Source: a bacterium
Lineage (GTDB): Bacteria; Campylobacterota; Campylobacteria; Campylobacterales; Sulfurimonadaceae
Assembly: GCA_018822665.1 (NCBI GenBank)
Contig: JAHJJX010000034.1
Location: 1 to 36,147, forward strand
Length of the DNA stretch: 36,147 nucleotides
Direction: 5' to 3'
Shown piece after piece: positions 8,323 through 17,844 of the stretch. A program made the translations under genes and the position numbers. The notes beneath the pieces are model-generated. The model ran no database searches. It was given only the letters and a program-made list of their open reading frames with translations, and was not told where the DNA came from. Position 1 is the stretch's first letter. Each line of letters opens with the position of its first letter.

Positions 8323-8769
8323 GTGCTTAGCATATACGGCAGTGCATTAGATGTCCCCAATATATTAAAAGAGTGGTATGAAGAAGAAGCGCACAGCAAT
8401 TACGGAGCATTTATACCTTTTGTTGGAACGGTGAGAAGTGAGGATGGGATTGATGGTCTGAGTTTTGATATTTATGAGCCTATTTTGAATCGTTGGTTCA
8501 AATCTTGGCAGGATAAGGCGGAACTTTTAGGTGCTACAATTAAGATGGCACATAGCAAAGGTGACGTAATGCTGCACGAATCTTCCTACATAGCCGCAGT
8601 TTTTTCTCCAAAGCGTAAAGTTGCGCTCTCTCTCATCAATGAATTTGTAGAAGATTTTAAAGCTTGTGCTCCTATTTGGAAATATGATTTAAAAGAGGGA
8701 AAACGGATTTATGCGCTTGAGCGTTCCACGGCGATAAAGGGCAGTGGGATTTTAGGAGTCAAAAAGTGA
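8323..8769 (+). CDS. moaE: molybdopterin synthase catalytic subunit
   Basis: MoaE is the large subunit of molybdopterin synthase; it binds MoaD's C-terminal tail and inserts two sulfurs into cyclic pyranopterin monophosphate. The 148 residues have the family length. FIPFVGTVRSEDGIDGLSF and the region around CAPIWKYDLKEGKR, including the conserved active-site lysine after the tryptophan, are visible. The start is GTG, 3 bases after the moaD stop. The stop overlaps the moeA GTG by 4 bases, so translation is coupled. It is intact and in the expected context. Confidence 0.93.
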   Translation: MLSIYGSALDVPNILKEWYEEEAHSNYGAFIPFVGTVRSEDGIDGLSFDIYEPILNRWFKSWQDKAELLGATIKMAHSKGDVMLHESSYIAAVFSPKRKVALSLINEFVEDFKACAPIWKYDLKEGKRIYALERSTAIKGSGILGVKK

Positions 8770-9977
8770 GTCTTTTATCTTATGAAACCAGTCAAAATAT
8801 GTTGGATTTACTTCATATTGACAATGTTAAATTCCATAATGTTCCGCTGAGTGCTTCTTTGGGGAAAATCTTAGCTCAGGACATTGTGGCAAGATATAAT
8901 GACCCGCAATTTCCTACGGCTTCCATGGACGGATATGCCATTTTACATGCAGACCAAGAACTCCAAAATATAGAAATACTCGGAGTAAATCCGGCAGGAA
9001 ATAATGAAAAAAGAGTTATAAAGTCGGGAGAATGTATTAAAACATTTACGGGTTCTATGATGCCCGAGGGAAGCGACACCCTCATCCAAATAGAAAACGT
9101 TAGTGTTGCACACGGAAAAATAAGCATACATCAAGAAGTCCCAAAAGGCTCATCTGTCCGTGTAATCGGGGAGGGTTACAGAGCCGGAGATGTTCTGATA
9201 AAAAAAGGGACAAAAATAGGTTTTGCTGAGATAGGCGTGATGGCTTCGCTGAACTGCGTAATGGTAAAGGTTGCCATTGCTCCTCGTGTTGCAGTGGTTT
9301 CAACAGGAAGTGAAATTTTAGATTTAGGTCAACACAGCGACAACCCGGCACAAATCAGAAGTTCAAACAATTATACTTTATGTGCTCTTTTTGAACAAGC
9401 GGGTGCGCAAGTGATTCAACTTGGTGTTGTCGGTGATGACAAAACCTCCATTATGCAAACTTTTCAAAATGCTCTTTTATCTGCGGATATTTTAGTGAGC
9501 ACAGGCGGGGTAAGTGTCGGAGATTATGATTTTGTTAAAGATATAGTACCAAGACTAGGTGCGGAGGTTGTTTACAAGGGTGTGGCGATTAAGCCGGGTA
9601 AACATATTTTGCTTGCACAAAAAAGCGGTAAATTTATTTTGTCACTTCCGGGATTTGCTTACTCATCAACCGTTACGGCGGTACTTTATGCTCTTCCACT
9701 TATCGCAAAAATGCTAGGGCGAGAGAAGCCTTATACGATGGTAGAAGCAAAATTGAGTGAAGGTTTTAAAAAAAGAAGCACGCTTACTGAATTTACCGCA
9801 TGTAATGTTGTTGTAGAGGATGGGGAATATTTTGTTAATTTTAAAGACAAGAAAGTGGGAAGTTCCGCCATTCTTACAAATATGCTCCACAAAAGTGCTT
9901 TAATGGTCAGCGGTGAAGAAGATTATGATTTGCAAGAGGGTACTTTTGTAAATGTTATTTTGCTGGAAAATATTTAA
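8766..9977 (+). CDS. moeA: molybdopterin molybdenumtransferase
   Basis: MoeA inserts molybdate into adenylated molybdopterin to complete the cofactor. The 403 residues match the family's usual length. Visible are PTASMDGYAI near residue 55, TGSMMPEGSDTLIQIE, the MoCF-domain signatures STGSEIL and STGGVSVGDYDFV, VAIKPGKHI, and LPGFAYSS where the family usually has LPGNPVS. The GTG start sits in a GTGA overlap with the moaE stop. It is the last gene of the moa operon, 111 bases before the NIT-domain chemoreceptor. Some genomes carry two moeA copies; whether this is the only one cannot be seen here. Confidence 0.93.
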   Translation: MSLLSYETSQNMLDLLHIDNVKFHNVPLSASLGKILAQDIVARYNDPQFPTASMDGYAILHADQELQNIEILGVNPAGNNEKRVIKSGECIKTFTGSMMPEGSDTLIQIENVSVAHGKISIHQEVPKGSSVRVIGEGYRAGDVLIKKGTKIGFAEIGVMASLNCVMVKVAIAPRVAVVSTGSEILDLGQHSDNPAQIRSSNNYTLCALFEQAGAQVIQLGVVGDDKTSIMQTFQNALLSADILVSTGGVSVGDYDFVKDIVPRLGAEVVYKGVAIKPGKHILLAQKSGKFILSLPGFAYSSTVTAVLYALPLIAKMLGREKPYTMVEAKLSEGFKKRSTLTEFTACNVVVEDGEYFVNFKDKKVGSSAILTNMLHKSALMVSGEEDYDLQEGTFVNVILLENI

Positions 9978-10029
9978 TAAGTTAGCTTTATAAAGACTTT
10001 TTTGAATTGTTAAAGCGGTTGTAATTGAC

Positions 10030-10042
10030 ATTGTTTGACAAT
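10030..10042. promoter_or_regulatory. operator-like inverted repeat before chemoreceptor
   Basis: ATTGT-TTG-ACAAT is a perfect 5-bp inverted repeat with a 3-base spacer. It overlaps two TTGACA hexamers 10 bases apart (10025-10030 and 10035-10040). A possible -10, TATGAT, lies at 10052-10057, but spacing to either TTGACA (21 or 11) is wrong for a standard promoter. A regulator binding here would be well placed to control the chemoreceptor gene (inference). Confidence 0.3.
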
Positions 10043-10088
10043 ATTCAGCAGTATGATACCTCTAGATAATCTTTCCTAGGGGTTTTAT

Positions 10089-12083
10089 ATGAAAAAACTT
10101 GAAATAACCATCAAAACCAAACTCTTAATTCTCACCTTGATTCCTATATTTGCTCTGTTATATTACACGCTCAATAATACCTATAGAGAATTTTCCCGTT
10201 ACAGCCATGCTTCCTTTTTGCACGAAAGCACGCTTATGGGGGTTGTTTCCGCCAATCTCATTCACGAACTTCAAAAAGAGCGTGGATTTAGTGCAGGTTA
10301 TTTGGGAAGCAAAGGTGAGCAGTTTTCAAGAGAATTGACTATACAGCATGAAACAACAGATACACTCATTGAGAAGTTTAAAGACTCTCTCACGCGCAAC
10401 AGCTCCAAAGACACTTTCCTCCCTCTTGGCAATACGCTTGATTTGGCATTGGAAAAAATCACCATTATTACAGATATTCGCAGAAAAACAAAAGCAATGC
10501 AAATGCAAACAGCAGACACCATTGCTTATTATACTTCCATAAATACACTGCTTTTAAATATGATAACTCAGATAGCAAAACAGAGCAATGATGCACAGCT
10601 GGCAAAAGAGATGATAGCCTATAACAGTTTTTTATTATCCAAAGAACGTGCCGGAATTGAAAGAGCGGTTGGTGCTAATACTCTTGCAATGGATGGATTT
10701 GCTGAGGGGGGAAGAATTCATTTTAACAGCCTTATAGCAATGCAAAAAAGTTATATGGATATATTTTTAGCAATGACTTCCAAGAAAAATATTGATTTTT
10801 ATAATAGCAGTTTGGATATTGATGCACTAAAAACGATTCAACAGATGCGAAATACAATACTCAATACGGATACTCCCGACAGTTTTGGCATAAACGCTGA
10901 CGAGTGGTTTAGAGTGATGAGTGTGAAAATCAATGCATTAAAATCCATAGAAGAGTATGTCGGCAACGGCATTATAAGTTTAGTAGAAAAAATAAAAACA
11001 GATGCCTATTATGCACTTTTCGCCGGTGCTGTCTTATCTATTTGTATTATTGTGATGATATTGGGATTAGGCTACTTTTTAGCAAACGATATTATTTTGC
11101 GCCTTAAACGACTTCAAACAGCCTCTGCTGATTTATCTACGGGAAGAGCAGATTTGACGAAACGAATCGGCGGTATGGGATACGATGAGATGGGAGCCGT
11201 TGCCAAAGAGGTCAACAGTTTTACGAAGCGTATTTGTGAGCTTGTTCAGGAAGTAAAAATTATTTCAGAACAGAATATGGAAAAAGCGCTTATGCTTGCG
11301 AAATCGAATGTAGCTTTAAAAGAAAAAGCACAAAAGAGTAATTCACTTGTAAGTGAAATCGCCAAAAAAAGCAATGAGACAAATATACATCTTGAGCGTT
11401 CAGTGGAAAAATCAAAAATTACGCTTGAAAATATGCAAGTAGCCAGTAATAATCTTGAAAATGCATCTGACAATATTGCCCTGATGCATAGTAAAATTGA
11501 AAAAACTTCTCAAAACGAGATAGAAATTTCTTTCAAACTCTCTCAAGTTTCAGAAGATGCGGAGCAGGTCAAAGATGTGCTTAGTATTATCTCTGATATA
11601 GCCGACCAAACGAATTTACTCGCACTTAATGCCGCCATAGAAGCCGCAAGAGCAGGAGAACATGGCCGCGGTTTCGCCGTAGTTGCCGATGAGGTGCGTA
11701 AGCTGGCTGAAAAAACACAAAAGTCTCTTACGGATATTCATGCAACCGTGAATCTGGTGATACAGGCGATTAGCAGTGCAAGCGATGCGATGAACCAAAA
11801 TTCTAAAAGTGTTATTGAAGTTTCAGATATGTCGGAAAAAGTGAATCAAAACATCAGAAAAACGGTGGCAACGGTTGAAAGCAACACCGCTACGATGCAA
11901 GAGGATGTTGCTTCTATGACAGAGGATTTGAAAAATATGAAAGAGATTGTAGAATACTCTCAAGAGATTGAAATGATTTCAACTCAGGCATCGGTAATTA
12001 TGTCTGAGGTTATGATAATCTCCCAAGAGTTGGAAAGTATGTCAAATATTCTCAGCGAGAAGCTTCATGAATTTAAAACATAA
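10089..12083 (+). CDS. methyl-accepting chemotaxis protein with NIT-type sensor domain
   Basis: A 664-residue chemoreceptor. Membrane segment one is at about residues 12-28; the periplasmic sensor carries [20 protein letters not shown], the hallmark of NIT (nitrate/nitrite sensing) domains, and a second similar helix with [20 protein letters not shown]. Membrane segment two is at about 311-333, followed by HAMP and a long cytoplasmic coiled coil whose tip reads [20 protein letters not shown] then [18 protein letters not shown] (about residues 504-545). No pentapeptide for CheR tethering is seen at the C-terminus. It sits directly after the molybdenum cofactor genes, which fits nitrate as a ligand, since nitrate reductase is a molybdoenzyme, but the ligand is inference. 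Its 3' end overlaps rnhB by 19 bases, convergently. Confidence 0.9.
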   Translation: MKKLEITIKTKLLILTLIPIFALLYYTLNNTYREFSRYSHASFLHESTLMGVVSANLIHELQKERGFSAGYLGSKGEQFSRELTIQHETTDTLIEKFKDSLTRNSSKDTFLPLGNTLDLALEKITIITDIRRKTKAMQMQTADTIAYYTSINTLLLNMITQIAKQSNDAQLAKEMIAYNSFLLSKERAGIERAVGANTLAMDGFAEGGRIHFNSLIAMQKSYMDIFLAMTSKKNIDFYNSSLDIDALKTIQQMRNTILNTDTPDSFGINADEWFRVMSVKINALKSIEEYVGNGIISLVEKIKTDAYYALFAGAVLSICIIVMILGLGYFLANDIILRLKRLQTASADLSTGRADLTKRIGGMGYDEMGAVAKEVNSFTKRICELVQEVKIISEQNMEKALMLAKSNVALKEKAQKSNSLVSEIAKKSNETNIHLERSVEKSKITLENMQVASNNLENASDNIALMHSKIEKTSQNEIEISFKLSQVSEDAEQVKDVLSIISDIADQTNLLALNAAIEAARAGEHGRGFAVVADEVRKLAEKTQKSLTDIHATVNLVIQAISSASDAMNQNSKSVIEVSDMSEKVNQNIRKTVATVESNTATMQEDVASMTEDLKNMKEIVEYSQEIEMISTQASVIMSEVMIISQELESMSNILSEKLHEFKT

Positions 12084-12643
12084 TCAAAGAGGGTTGCTTC
12101 AAGCGCTTTAAGTTTATAGCTTCTTCTGTGTATTTTGCAATATCCGTATTGTTTTATAAGTTCCACATGCCGAGCAGTGCCGTAGCCTTTGTGCTTTTCA
12201 AACTCATACTCCGGATAATTTTTAGCTTGAAGGATTATATCCCTGTCGTGCGTTACTTTCGCCAAAATGGAAGCAGCGCTCACCTCTGCAACTTTGCCGT
12301 CTGCTTTTACCATGGTGCTGAGACCTTGAACTCCAAAAGCAGTATTTCCGTCAAATAAATAACTTCCACATGCCAGACTTTTCATAATCTCTTGCAAGCC
12401 TCTTTTGAGGCATGTGGAAATTCCAAGTTTATCAATATCTTGAGGGCTGAATTTGACTATGTGGTATTGTGAATGTTGAATGATAATCTCAAATAACAAT
12501 TCCCTTTTTTTCTCGCTGAGTTTTTTGGAATCGTTTAAACCATCAATGTGAGTATTTAAAATACATCCGGCCATAACCAAATCACCGGCTATCGGCCCTC
12601 TGCCGGCTTCGTCGATTCCGCATAATTTTTCTTGTGTAATCAT
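12065..12643 (-). CDS. rnhB: ribonuclease HII
   Basis: Cuts the RNA strand of RNA-DNA hybrids and removes single ribonucleotides from DNA. The N-terminal [19 protein letters not shown] has the catalytic Asp-Glu pair; [17 protein letters not shown] and [22 protein letters not shown] supply the other conserved acids. The 192 residues match the family length. The stop overlaps the convergent chemoreceptor gene by 19 bases; the start lies 3 bases after the DUF4143 gene's stop, so the two are likely cotranscribed. It contains three full copies of the TTCCACATGCC motif in less than 260 bases, in different codon phases. Confidence 0.95.
   Translation of the reverse strand: MITQEKLCGIDEAGRGPIAGDLVMAGCILNTHIDGLNDSKKLSEKKRELLFEIIIQHSQYHIVKFSPQDIDKLGISTCLKRGLQEIMKSLACGSYLFDGNTAFGVQGLSTMVKADGKVAEVSAASILAKVTHDRDIILQAKNYPEYEFEKHKGYGTARHVELIKQYGYCKIHRRSYKLKALEATLFDYVLNS
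12161..12171 (+). repeat. TTCCACATGCC motif copy 4
   Basis: Full 11-base copy within rnhB; the gene reads R-H-V-E through it. Confidence 0.85.
12364..12374 (+). repeat. TTCCACATGCC motif copy 5
   Basis: Full copy within rnhB; the gene reads A-C-G-S. It is the left arm of a perfect 11-bp inverted pair with copy 6. Confidence 0.85.
12409..12419 (-). repeat. TTCCACATGCC motif copy 6
   Basis: Full copy within rnhB on the opposite strand; the gene reads S-T-C-L. It pairs with copy 5 across a 34-base loop. Confidence 0.85.
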
Positions 12644-12646
12644 TTT

Positions 12647-13711
12647 CTAATCTCCAATAGCCCAGATGTCAAAAGGAAGCATACTCACTTTTGAAAAAGG
12701 GTGCGAAATGCTCCCCTCGTGGTTCATAGTTACAGCCGTGACTTTTTTAACCTGATAGGTAAATATAAAAGCCTCAATCTGCTTTATTTTTTTAAATAAA
12801 CTTCTTTCATCGGCAAAGGGCATACAAAGGATTACCTCCGCATTTGAAGGTAAATAAAAATCAACTCCTTCATCATAGTAGCACTCTGTATTGGATTTTA
12901 AAAGCTCTAGAAATATCATATTTTCAAACAATCTTCCAAAGTTCTTATCCACTGTAAGCGCTCCCTTTAAAGATATATCGCACAGATAGAGTTTCCTTGT
13001 TGCTTTTGGATGGCTTATTTTTTGTATCTGATGTATATACTTTTTGGCTAATAAATTTTCATAAGAGAGATAGAGTTTATCTTTAGAAATCTTTCTTTTG
13101 CTTTTAAGTCTTTCATATATAGTATAAGGTGTTATTTTTTGTGACATCATTTTTGCACAAAAGCAGAGGATATCAAATTCCATTTCACTCAGAGTATATC
13201 TGAGCGTTTTTTGAATGTATATATTTTTCTCATCTGAATTTATTTTATGCATAGACGGAAAACCTCCAAGTTTAAAAAAATGGTTTAGCGCACTTGAGTC
13301 GTATTTGTGTTCATACGCTAAAAACTCCTCATAGTCTAAAGGAAAAAGCTGTATAGTTTCTAAAAAATCTATGTCATAGTGGATTTGTGAGCATAATATC
13401 AACTGCGAAACATTCACATATTTAATATCTGGAAAATAATTATCCAACACAAGGATATCGATTTTATTATTTATGCAAAATAAAGATAAATACGTATTTA
13501 ATCCATCTGTATCTATTCTGATGTCACTGCAATCTATATATAAGTAACTGTTTTTTTTGAGTGATAATAGATAATTTTTTACAAGTTTCGTTTTTCCGCT
13601 TTGAGAAATACCGTTTATTTGATAGCTTTTTTCATCGAGGTGCATTTTTCTTTGATGAAATTTATCCAAGATGATATCTGTTTTGTAAAATTCTTCCAAT
13701 AATATTTCCAT
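12647..13711 (-). CDS. AAA-type ATPase with DUF4143-like C-terminus
   Basis: A 354-residue protein of unknown role. The N-terminal half is a P-loop ATPase: Walker A is GISQSGKTKL (about residues 33-42) and Walker B is probably DILVLDNY, with D followed by N rather than E. After FPLDYEEFLAYEH and FFKLGGFPSM, as in many archaeal-type AAA_14 proteins, there is a winged-helix-like segment. The C-terminus resembles DUF4143: LFENMIFLELLKSN, then YYDEGVDFYLPSNAEVILCM, where a nuclease-like fold would carry an E-x-K that is not seen. Start ATG 13711 has GGAG upstream. It reads AT-rich and is three bases from rnhB. Such genes are often mobile or variable between strains; function not assigned. Confidence 0.72.
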   Translation of the reverse strand: MEILLEEFYKTDIILDKFHQRKMHLDEKSYQINGISQSGKTKLVKNYLLSLKKNSYLYIDCSDIRIDTDGLNTYLSLFCINNKIDILVLDNYFPDIKYVNVSQLILCSQIHYDIDFLETIQLFPLDYEEFLAYEHKYDSSALNHFFKLGGFPSMHKINSDEKNIYIQKTLRYTLSEMEFDILCFCAKMMSQKITPYTIYERLKSKRKISKDKLYLSYENLLAKKYIHQIQKISHPKATRKLYLCDISLKGALTVDKNFGRLFENMIFLELLKSNTECYYDEGVDFYLPSNAEVILCMPFADERSLFKKIKQIEAFIFTYQVKKVTAVTMNHEGSISHPFSKVSMLPFDIWAIGD

Positions 13712-13801
13712 CTTGTCTCCAATAATAAAAATACAATTCTACCATTTCCTTATTAAAAGGAAATAAATTATTTCTTTTTTCGCTTTTTACCCCCTAAAAC
13801 C

Positions 13802-13830
13802 TTGAATATCCTATTTGATTTTGCTACAAT
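13802..13830 (+). promoter_or_regulatory. S10 operon promoter
   Basis: TTGAAT at 13802-13807, a 17-base spacer, and TACAAT at 13825-13830, preceded by TGC (extended -10). This is the best promoter in the window. Transcription would start near 13837 and run into rpsJ 48 bases later. Confidence 0.7.
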
Positions 13831-13846
13831 TCCAGTCCCTTAAATA

Positions 13847-13863
13847 GTTAGGCTAGACCTGAC
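13847..13863 (+). promoter_or_regulatory. short leader hairpin before rpsJ
   Basis: GTTAGG-CTAGA-CCTGAC can form a 6-bp stem (one G-U pair) with a 5-base loop between the predicted start of transcription and the rpsJ ribosome binding site. A regulatory role is speculative. Confidence 0.3.
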
Positions 13864-13884
13864 GAGTTCTTTAGAAGGAAAAAT

Positions 13885-14196
13885 ATGGAAAAAATTCGTT
13901 TAAAATTGAAAGCTTATGATCATCGTGTTCTTGATAGATCTGTAGCGTCAATCGTTGAGGCTGTTAAGCGTACAGGCGCGGTAATTCGTGGTCCAATACC
14001 TTTACCAACAAAGATTCGTAAATATACGGTATTAAAATCTCCACACGTTAACAAAAGTTCTCGTGAGCAGTTTGAAATTCGTATGCACGCTAGAGTTATC
14101 GATATAGTATCTGCAACGCCGGAAACTGTTGATTCTCTAATGAAACTAGATCTTGCACCTGAAGTGGACGTTGAAGTTCGCTCTATGGATAAGTAA
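13885..14196 (+). CDS. rpsJ: 30S ribosomal protein S10
   Basis: S10 sits in the head of the 30S subunit and is also NusE in antitermination. The 103 residues begin [17 protein letters not shown] and contain the conserved [20 protein letters not shown] block and [16 protein letters not shown] lies 5 bases before the ATG. It is the first gene of the S10 operon and directly follows the promoter at 13802-13830, so it leads the long ribosomal transcript. Confidence 0.98.
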   Translation: MEKIRLKLKAYDHRVLDRSVASIVEAVKRTGAVIRGPIPLPTKIRKYTVLKSPHVNKSSREQFEIRMHARVIDIVSATPETVDSLMKLDLAPEVDVEVRSMDK

Positions 14197-14206
14197 GGAG
14201 TCGGTC

Positions 14207-14782
14207 GTGGAATATATTGTTGAAAAAATCGGTATGAGCCGTACTATCACTATACCAAGTAAATCAGTTACTCTTTTAAGAGTTTTAGATGTAAAAGTAT
14301 GTGAAGTGAATGAAGGAACTGCAGTTGTAGCTTACAACAGTGGTAAAAAAATGAATAAGTCAATTGAAGGCCAACAAAAAAAATACAGCCTTTCATCTGA
14401 GTATAATCGTTTTGTTACTTTAGAAGTAGCAAATAGTGAAGCTGGTGATTTAGATTTATCTCCATTAACTGGAGCTAAAACAGTTAAAACATCATTCAAC
14501 ACTAAAGGTCGCGGTTTTACCGGTGCAATGAAGCGTTGGAATTTTAGTGGTGGTCCTGCAGAACACGGTCATAGATTTGGTCGTAGAACAGGTTCAATCG
14601 GTAATGCTGAATGGCCTGGTCGTGTTATGAAGGGTAAAAAAATGCCTGGACAATACGGTAACACAAAAAATAGTGTTAAAAATGAAATAATCTCTTACGA
14701 TGCTGAAAACAACATTCTAGTAGTGGCTGGTTCAGTTTCAGGTGCTAATGGCGCTTTAGGTCGTATAAAGGTAGCTAGATAA
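14207..14782 (+). CDS. rplC: 50S ribosomal protein L3
   Basis: L3 binds 23S rRNA near the peptidyl-transferase centre and is an early assembly protein. The product has [10 protein letters not shown] at the N-terminus and [19 protein letters not shown] with [21 protein letters not shown] longer in-frame ATG at 14153 lies inside rpsJ; GTG 14207 is chosen because AAGGAG ends 6 bases upstream and the protein then has the usual N-terminus (191 residues). The stop shares one base with the rplD start. Confidence 0.95.
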   Translation: MEYIVEKIGMSRTITIPSKSVTLLRVLDVKVCEVNEGTAVVAYNSGKKMNKSIEGQQKKYSLSSEYNRFVTLEVANSEAGDLDLSPLTGAKTVKTSFNTKGRGFTGAMKRWNFSGGPAEHGHRFGRRTGSIGNAEWPGRVMKGKKMPGQYGNTKNSVKNEIISYDAENNILVVAGSVSGANGALGRIKVAR

Positions 14783-15396
14783 TGAGCGCAATTGTTCTAA
14801 ATGAAAAAATGGAAAAAGCTTCTGAGCTAGCGTTGCCAGAGAGCTTTAGCGGGATTAATCCTCATAACTTATATCTGTATGTTAAATCAGCTCAAGCAGC
14901 ACAAAGAAGTAATTCTGCTACTGCTTTGACTCGTGCAGAAGTAAGAGGTGGCGGTAAGAAACCATGGGCTCAAAAAGGCGGCGGTCGCGCTCGTGCCGGT
15001 TCTCGTCGTTCACCGGTATTTGTAGGCGGTGGTAAAGCATTTGGTCCTAGTAACAATCGTAACTATGACTTAAAAGTGAATAAAAAGCAAAAAAAACTTG
15101 CTCTGAATTTTGCTTTAAATGAGCATGCACAAAATGGTAGTCTGTTTATTGTTGATAGTATTGAAATAGCATCTGGTAAAACTAAAGATGCTGCGGCAAT
15201 GTTTAAGGCATTAAATCAAAGAGATACACTTTTTGTAAAGTCTATTTTAGATGAAAAAACGTTTTTAGCGTTTGATAACATCCGTTCTACTTTCGTAATA
15301 GAAGCGAATGAATTGAATGCTTTTTTAGCTGCAAATTATCGTTCAATTGTGATCGAAAAAGCGGTATGGACAAATCTTGTAGGTGAGGCTAAGTAA
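14782..15396 (+). CDS. rplD: 50S ribosomal protein L4
   Basis: L4 lines the exit tunnel of the 50S subunit and, in enterobacteria, represses its own operon. The 204 residues carry [20 protein letters not shown] followed by [22 protein letters not shown], the tunnel loop. Start and stop share bases with both neighbours (TAATG), so translation is coupled to rplC and rplW. Whether autoregulation by L4 occurs here is unknown; the leader has only a short hairpin. Confidence 0.97.
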   Translation: MSAIVLNEKMEKASELALPESFSGINPHNLYLYVKSAQAAQRSNSATALTRAEVRGGGKKPWAQKGGGRARAGSRRSPVFVGGGKAFGPSNNRNYDLKVNKKQKKLALNFALNEHAQNGSLFIVDSIEIASGKTKDAAAMFKALNQRDTLFVKSILDEKTFLAFDNIRSTFVIEANELNAFLAANYRSIVIEKAVWTNLVGEAK

Positions 15397-15677
15397 TGGC
15401 AGATATTACAGATATTAAATCTATACTATATACAGAAAAGACACTTGCTATGCAGGAAGATGGTGTGATTGTTGTTCAAACATCTCCTCGTATGACTAAA
15501 ACAGGTCTTAAAGAGGTTTTTCGTGAGTATTTTGGAATTATTCCAACAAATATTAACTCATTAAATCAAAGCGGAAAAAGTAAAAAATTCCGTGGTGTGT
15601 CAGGTAAGCAAAACAACTTTAAAAAGTTCTATGTTAAGCTACCAGAAGGTGCACAAATAGAAAGTTTGGCGGTATAA
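15396..15677 (+). CDS. rplW: 50S ribosomal protein L23
   Basis: L23 lies at the exit of the nascent-chain tunnel and is the docking site for trigger factor and SRP. The 93 residues have [20 protein letters not shown] and VNSLNQ-like strand-loop features with a basic loop ([19 protein letters not shown]). The start overlaps the rplD stop by one base; rplB follows after a single base. Confidence 0.96.
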   Translation: MADITDIKSILYTEKTLAMQEDGVIVVQTSPRMTKTGLKEVFREYFGIIPTNINSLNQSGKSKKFRGVSGKQNNFKKFYVKLPEGAQIESLAV

Positions 15678-15678
15678 G

Positions 15679-16518
15679 ATGGGAATAAAAACTTATAAAC
15701 CAACAACGCCAAGTCGTCGTTTTTATACAAATGTTGATAGCGGTGATATTACTGCAAAAGCAAGTGTTCGTTCATTACTGATTAAACTACCTGCACATGC
15801 CGGTCGTAATTCTAATGGTCGTATTACATCTCGTCACAGAGAAGCTGGTGCTAAAAAGCTTTACCGTATTATTGACTTTAAAAGAAATAAATATGATGTA
15901 CCTGGTACTGTTAGCACAATTGAGTATGATCCGTACCGTAACTGCCGTATTGCATTAGTTACTTATGCAGATGGTGATAAAAGATATATTCTTCAACCAA
16001 AAGGTTTGAATGTAGGTGATGCAATAGCAGCTTCTGAGTCTGTTTTAGACGTTAAGCCGGGTAATGCAATGAAACTTAAAAATATTCCTATCGGTACAAT
16101 TGTTCATAATATAGAGTTAAAAATTGGCAAAGGCGCACAATTAGTTCGTTCTGCTGGTACTTCTGCTCAAATTATGGGTCGTGATGGTAAGTATGTTTCA
16201 CTTCGTATGCCTTCTTCTGAAATGCGTTTAGTTTTAGGCGAATGTATGGCTACTGTTGGAGCTGTTGGAAATGAAGAATATATCAACATTGTTATAGCAA
16301 AAGCCGGTCGTAGTCGTCACATGGGTATCCGTCCTCAAACTCGTGGTTCTGCAATGAATCCTATCGATCACCCGCATGGTGGTGGTGAAGGTAAAACGAA
16401 TTCAGGTCGTCACCCAGTGACTCCATGGGGTAAACCTACGAAGGGCGCTAAAACTCGTCGTAAGAAAGCAAGTGATAAACTTATTATTACTCGCCGTAAA
16501 TCTAATCCGAAGAGGTAG
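15679..16518 (+). CDS. rplB: 50S ribosomal protein L2
   Basis: L2 is a core 23S rRNA-binding protein needed for subunit joining and peptidyl transfer. The 279 residues match the family. [12 protein letters not shown] at the N-terminus, [20 protein letters not shown], and the C-terminal [14 protein letters not shown] with the conserved histidine near the peptidyl-transferase centre are present. The ribosome binding site is weak (GGCGG), which fits translational coupling with rplW one base upstream. Confidence 0.98.
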   Translation: MGIKTYKPTTPSRRFYTNVDSGDITAKASVRSLLIKLPAHAGRNSNGRITSRHREAGAKKLYRIIDFKRNKYDVPGTVSTIEYDPYRNCRIALVTYADGDKRYILQPKGLNVGDAIAASESVLDVKPGNAMKLKNIPIGTIVHNIELKIGKGAQLVRSAGTSAQIMGRDGKYVSLRMPSSEMRLVLGECMATVGAVGNEEYINIVIAKAGRSRHMGIRPQTRGSAMNPIDHPHGGGEGKTNSGRHPVTPWGKPTKGAKTRRKKASDKLIITRRKSNPKR

Positions 16519-16522
16519 TTAA

Positions 16523-16801
16523 ATGGCAAGAAGTGTAAAAAAAGGTCCATTTATAGATGATCACTTGATGAAAAAAGTTATTGCTGCTAAGGCAGAAAGT
16601 AACAAAAAACCTATTAAAACATGGTCTCGTAGAAGCACTATTCTACCTGATATGATTGGTTTAACATTCAATGTTCATAATGGTCGCCAATTTGTTCCTG
16701 TATATGTTACAGAGAATCATGTTGGTTATAAATTAGGTGAATTTGCACCAACTCGTACATTTAAGGGCCATAAAGGTTCTGTACAGAAAAAGGTAGGTTA
16801 A
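16523..16801 (+). CDS. rpsS: 30S ribosomal protein S19
   Basis: S19 binds 16S rRNA with S13 in the 30S head. The 92 residues have the expected [18 protein letters not shown] start, [17 protein letters not shown], and the basic tail region [18 protein letters not shown] precedes the ATG, and rplV follows two bases after the stop. Confidence 0.98.
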   Translation: MARSVKKGPFIDDHLMKKVIAAKAESNKKPIKTWSRRSTILPDMIGLTFNVHNGRQFVPVYVTENHVGYKLGEFAPTRTFKGHKGSVQKKVG

Positions 16802-16803
16802 TC

Positions 16804-17121
16804 ATGGCTAGAGCATTATTAAAATTTATCCGTGTTTCACCTATCAAATCTCGTCTTGTTGCTAGAGAAATTCAAGGAATGAATGCTGAAGCAGCTTTAG
16901 CAGCTTTAGAATTCACTCCAAATAAAGCAGCAAAGATTATTGCAAAAGTTGTAGCTTCTGCTGTAGCTAATAGTGGCAATGAGGCTGAAGATTGTATTAT
17001 TACATCATGTCGTGTCGATAATGGTCCGGTACTTAAGAGATTTCGTCCAAGAGCTCGTGGTATGGCATCAGGTATCAGAAAGCCGACAGCACATATATTA
17101 GTAGAAGTAGAGGGTAAATAA
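16804..17121 (+). CDS. rplV: 50S ribosomal protein L22
   Basis: L22 lines the polypeptide exit tunnel opposite L4. The 105 residues have [19 protein letters not shown] and the beta-hairpin region [20 protein letters not shown], where macrolide-resistance changes occur in other bacteria. The length is slightly below the common 110, from a short C-terminus. rpsC follows after one base. Confidence 0.97.
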   Translation: MARALLKFIRVSPIKSRLVAREIQGMNAEAALAALEFTPNKAAKIIAKVVASAVANSGNEAEDCIITSCRVDNGPVLKRFRPRARGMASGIRKPTAHILVEVEGK

Positions 17122-17122
17122 T

Positions 17123-17842
17123 ATGGGTCAAAAAGTTAATCCTATTGGTTTACGTCTTGGTATTAACCGTAATTGGGAAAGCCGTTGGTTTCCTAATTTT
17201 AAAACTGCTCCGGCAGCTTTAGGTGAAGATTACAAGATTCGTACATATTTGAAAAAAGAGCTTTACTATGCCGGTGTTTCTAACATCATTATAGAAAGAA
17301 CAGTTAAAAGACTTCGCGTAACTATCGTTGCAGCGCGTCCTGGTATTATTATTGGTAAAAAAGGTACAGATATTGAGAAACTTAAAACTTCTCTGCAAGA
17401 TCTTATCGGCAAACCAATATCTGTAAATATTAAAGAAGAGAAAAAAGCTCAAACTTCAGCGCAACTTGTTGCTGAAAATGTAGCTACTCAACTAGAGCGT
17501 CGTGTTGCTTTTAGACGTGCGATGAAGAAAGTTATGCAAGGCGCTCAAAGATCTGGCGCTAAGGGTATCAAAGTTTCTGTATCTGGCCGTTTAGGTGGTG
17601 CAGAGATGGCACGTACTGAGTGGTATTTAGAGGGACGTGTTCCACTTCACACTCTTCGTGCAAAAATTGATTACGGTTTCGCTGAAGCAAATACTACATA
17701 CGGTATTATCGGTGTTAAAGTATGGATATTCAAAGGTGAAGTACTTGCAAAAGGTATTCCTGCTGAAGTACAAGAAGAGAAAAAAGAGACACGTCGTCCT
17801 AAGCGTGCTCCTAAACGCGAAAATAGCGGAAAGGCTGAATAA
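17123..17842 (+). CDS. rpsC: 30S ribosomal protein S3
   Basis: S3 forms part of the mRNA entry site and helicase of the 30S subunit. The 239 residues start [20 protein letters not shown], contain the KH-domain segment [17 protein letters not shown] and [20 protein letters not shown], and end in a charged tail (about residues 212-239) rich in Lys, Arg and Glu. rplP follows after two bases. Confidence 0.98.
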   Translation: MGQKVNPIGLRLGINRNWESRWFPNFKTAPAALGEDYKIRTYLKKELYYAGVSNIIIERTVKRLRVTIVAARPGIIIGKKGTDIEKLKTSLQDLIGKPISVNIKEEKKAQTSAQLVAENVATQLERRVAFRRAMKKVMQGAQRSGAKGIKVSVSGRLGGAEMARTEWYLEGRVPLHTLRAKIDYGFAEANTTYGIIGVKVWIFKGEVLAKGIPAEVQEEKKETRRPKRAPKRENSGKAE

Positions 17843-17844
17843 TC

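Noticed and set aside
9978-10010. Terminator after moeA formed by CTTTATAAAG and a T-run
   Set aside because: The stem has no room for a loop, so it is unlikely to fold as a terminator.
10030-10042. FNR or NssR box before the chemoreceptor
   Set aside because: The palindrome has arms ATTGT/ACAAT with a 3-base spacer, not TTGAT-N4-ATCAA or TTAAC-N4-GTTAA.
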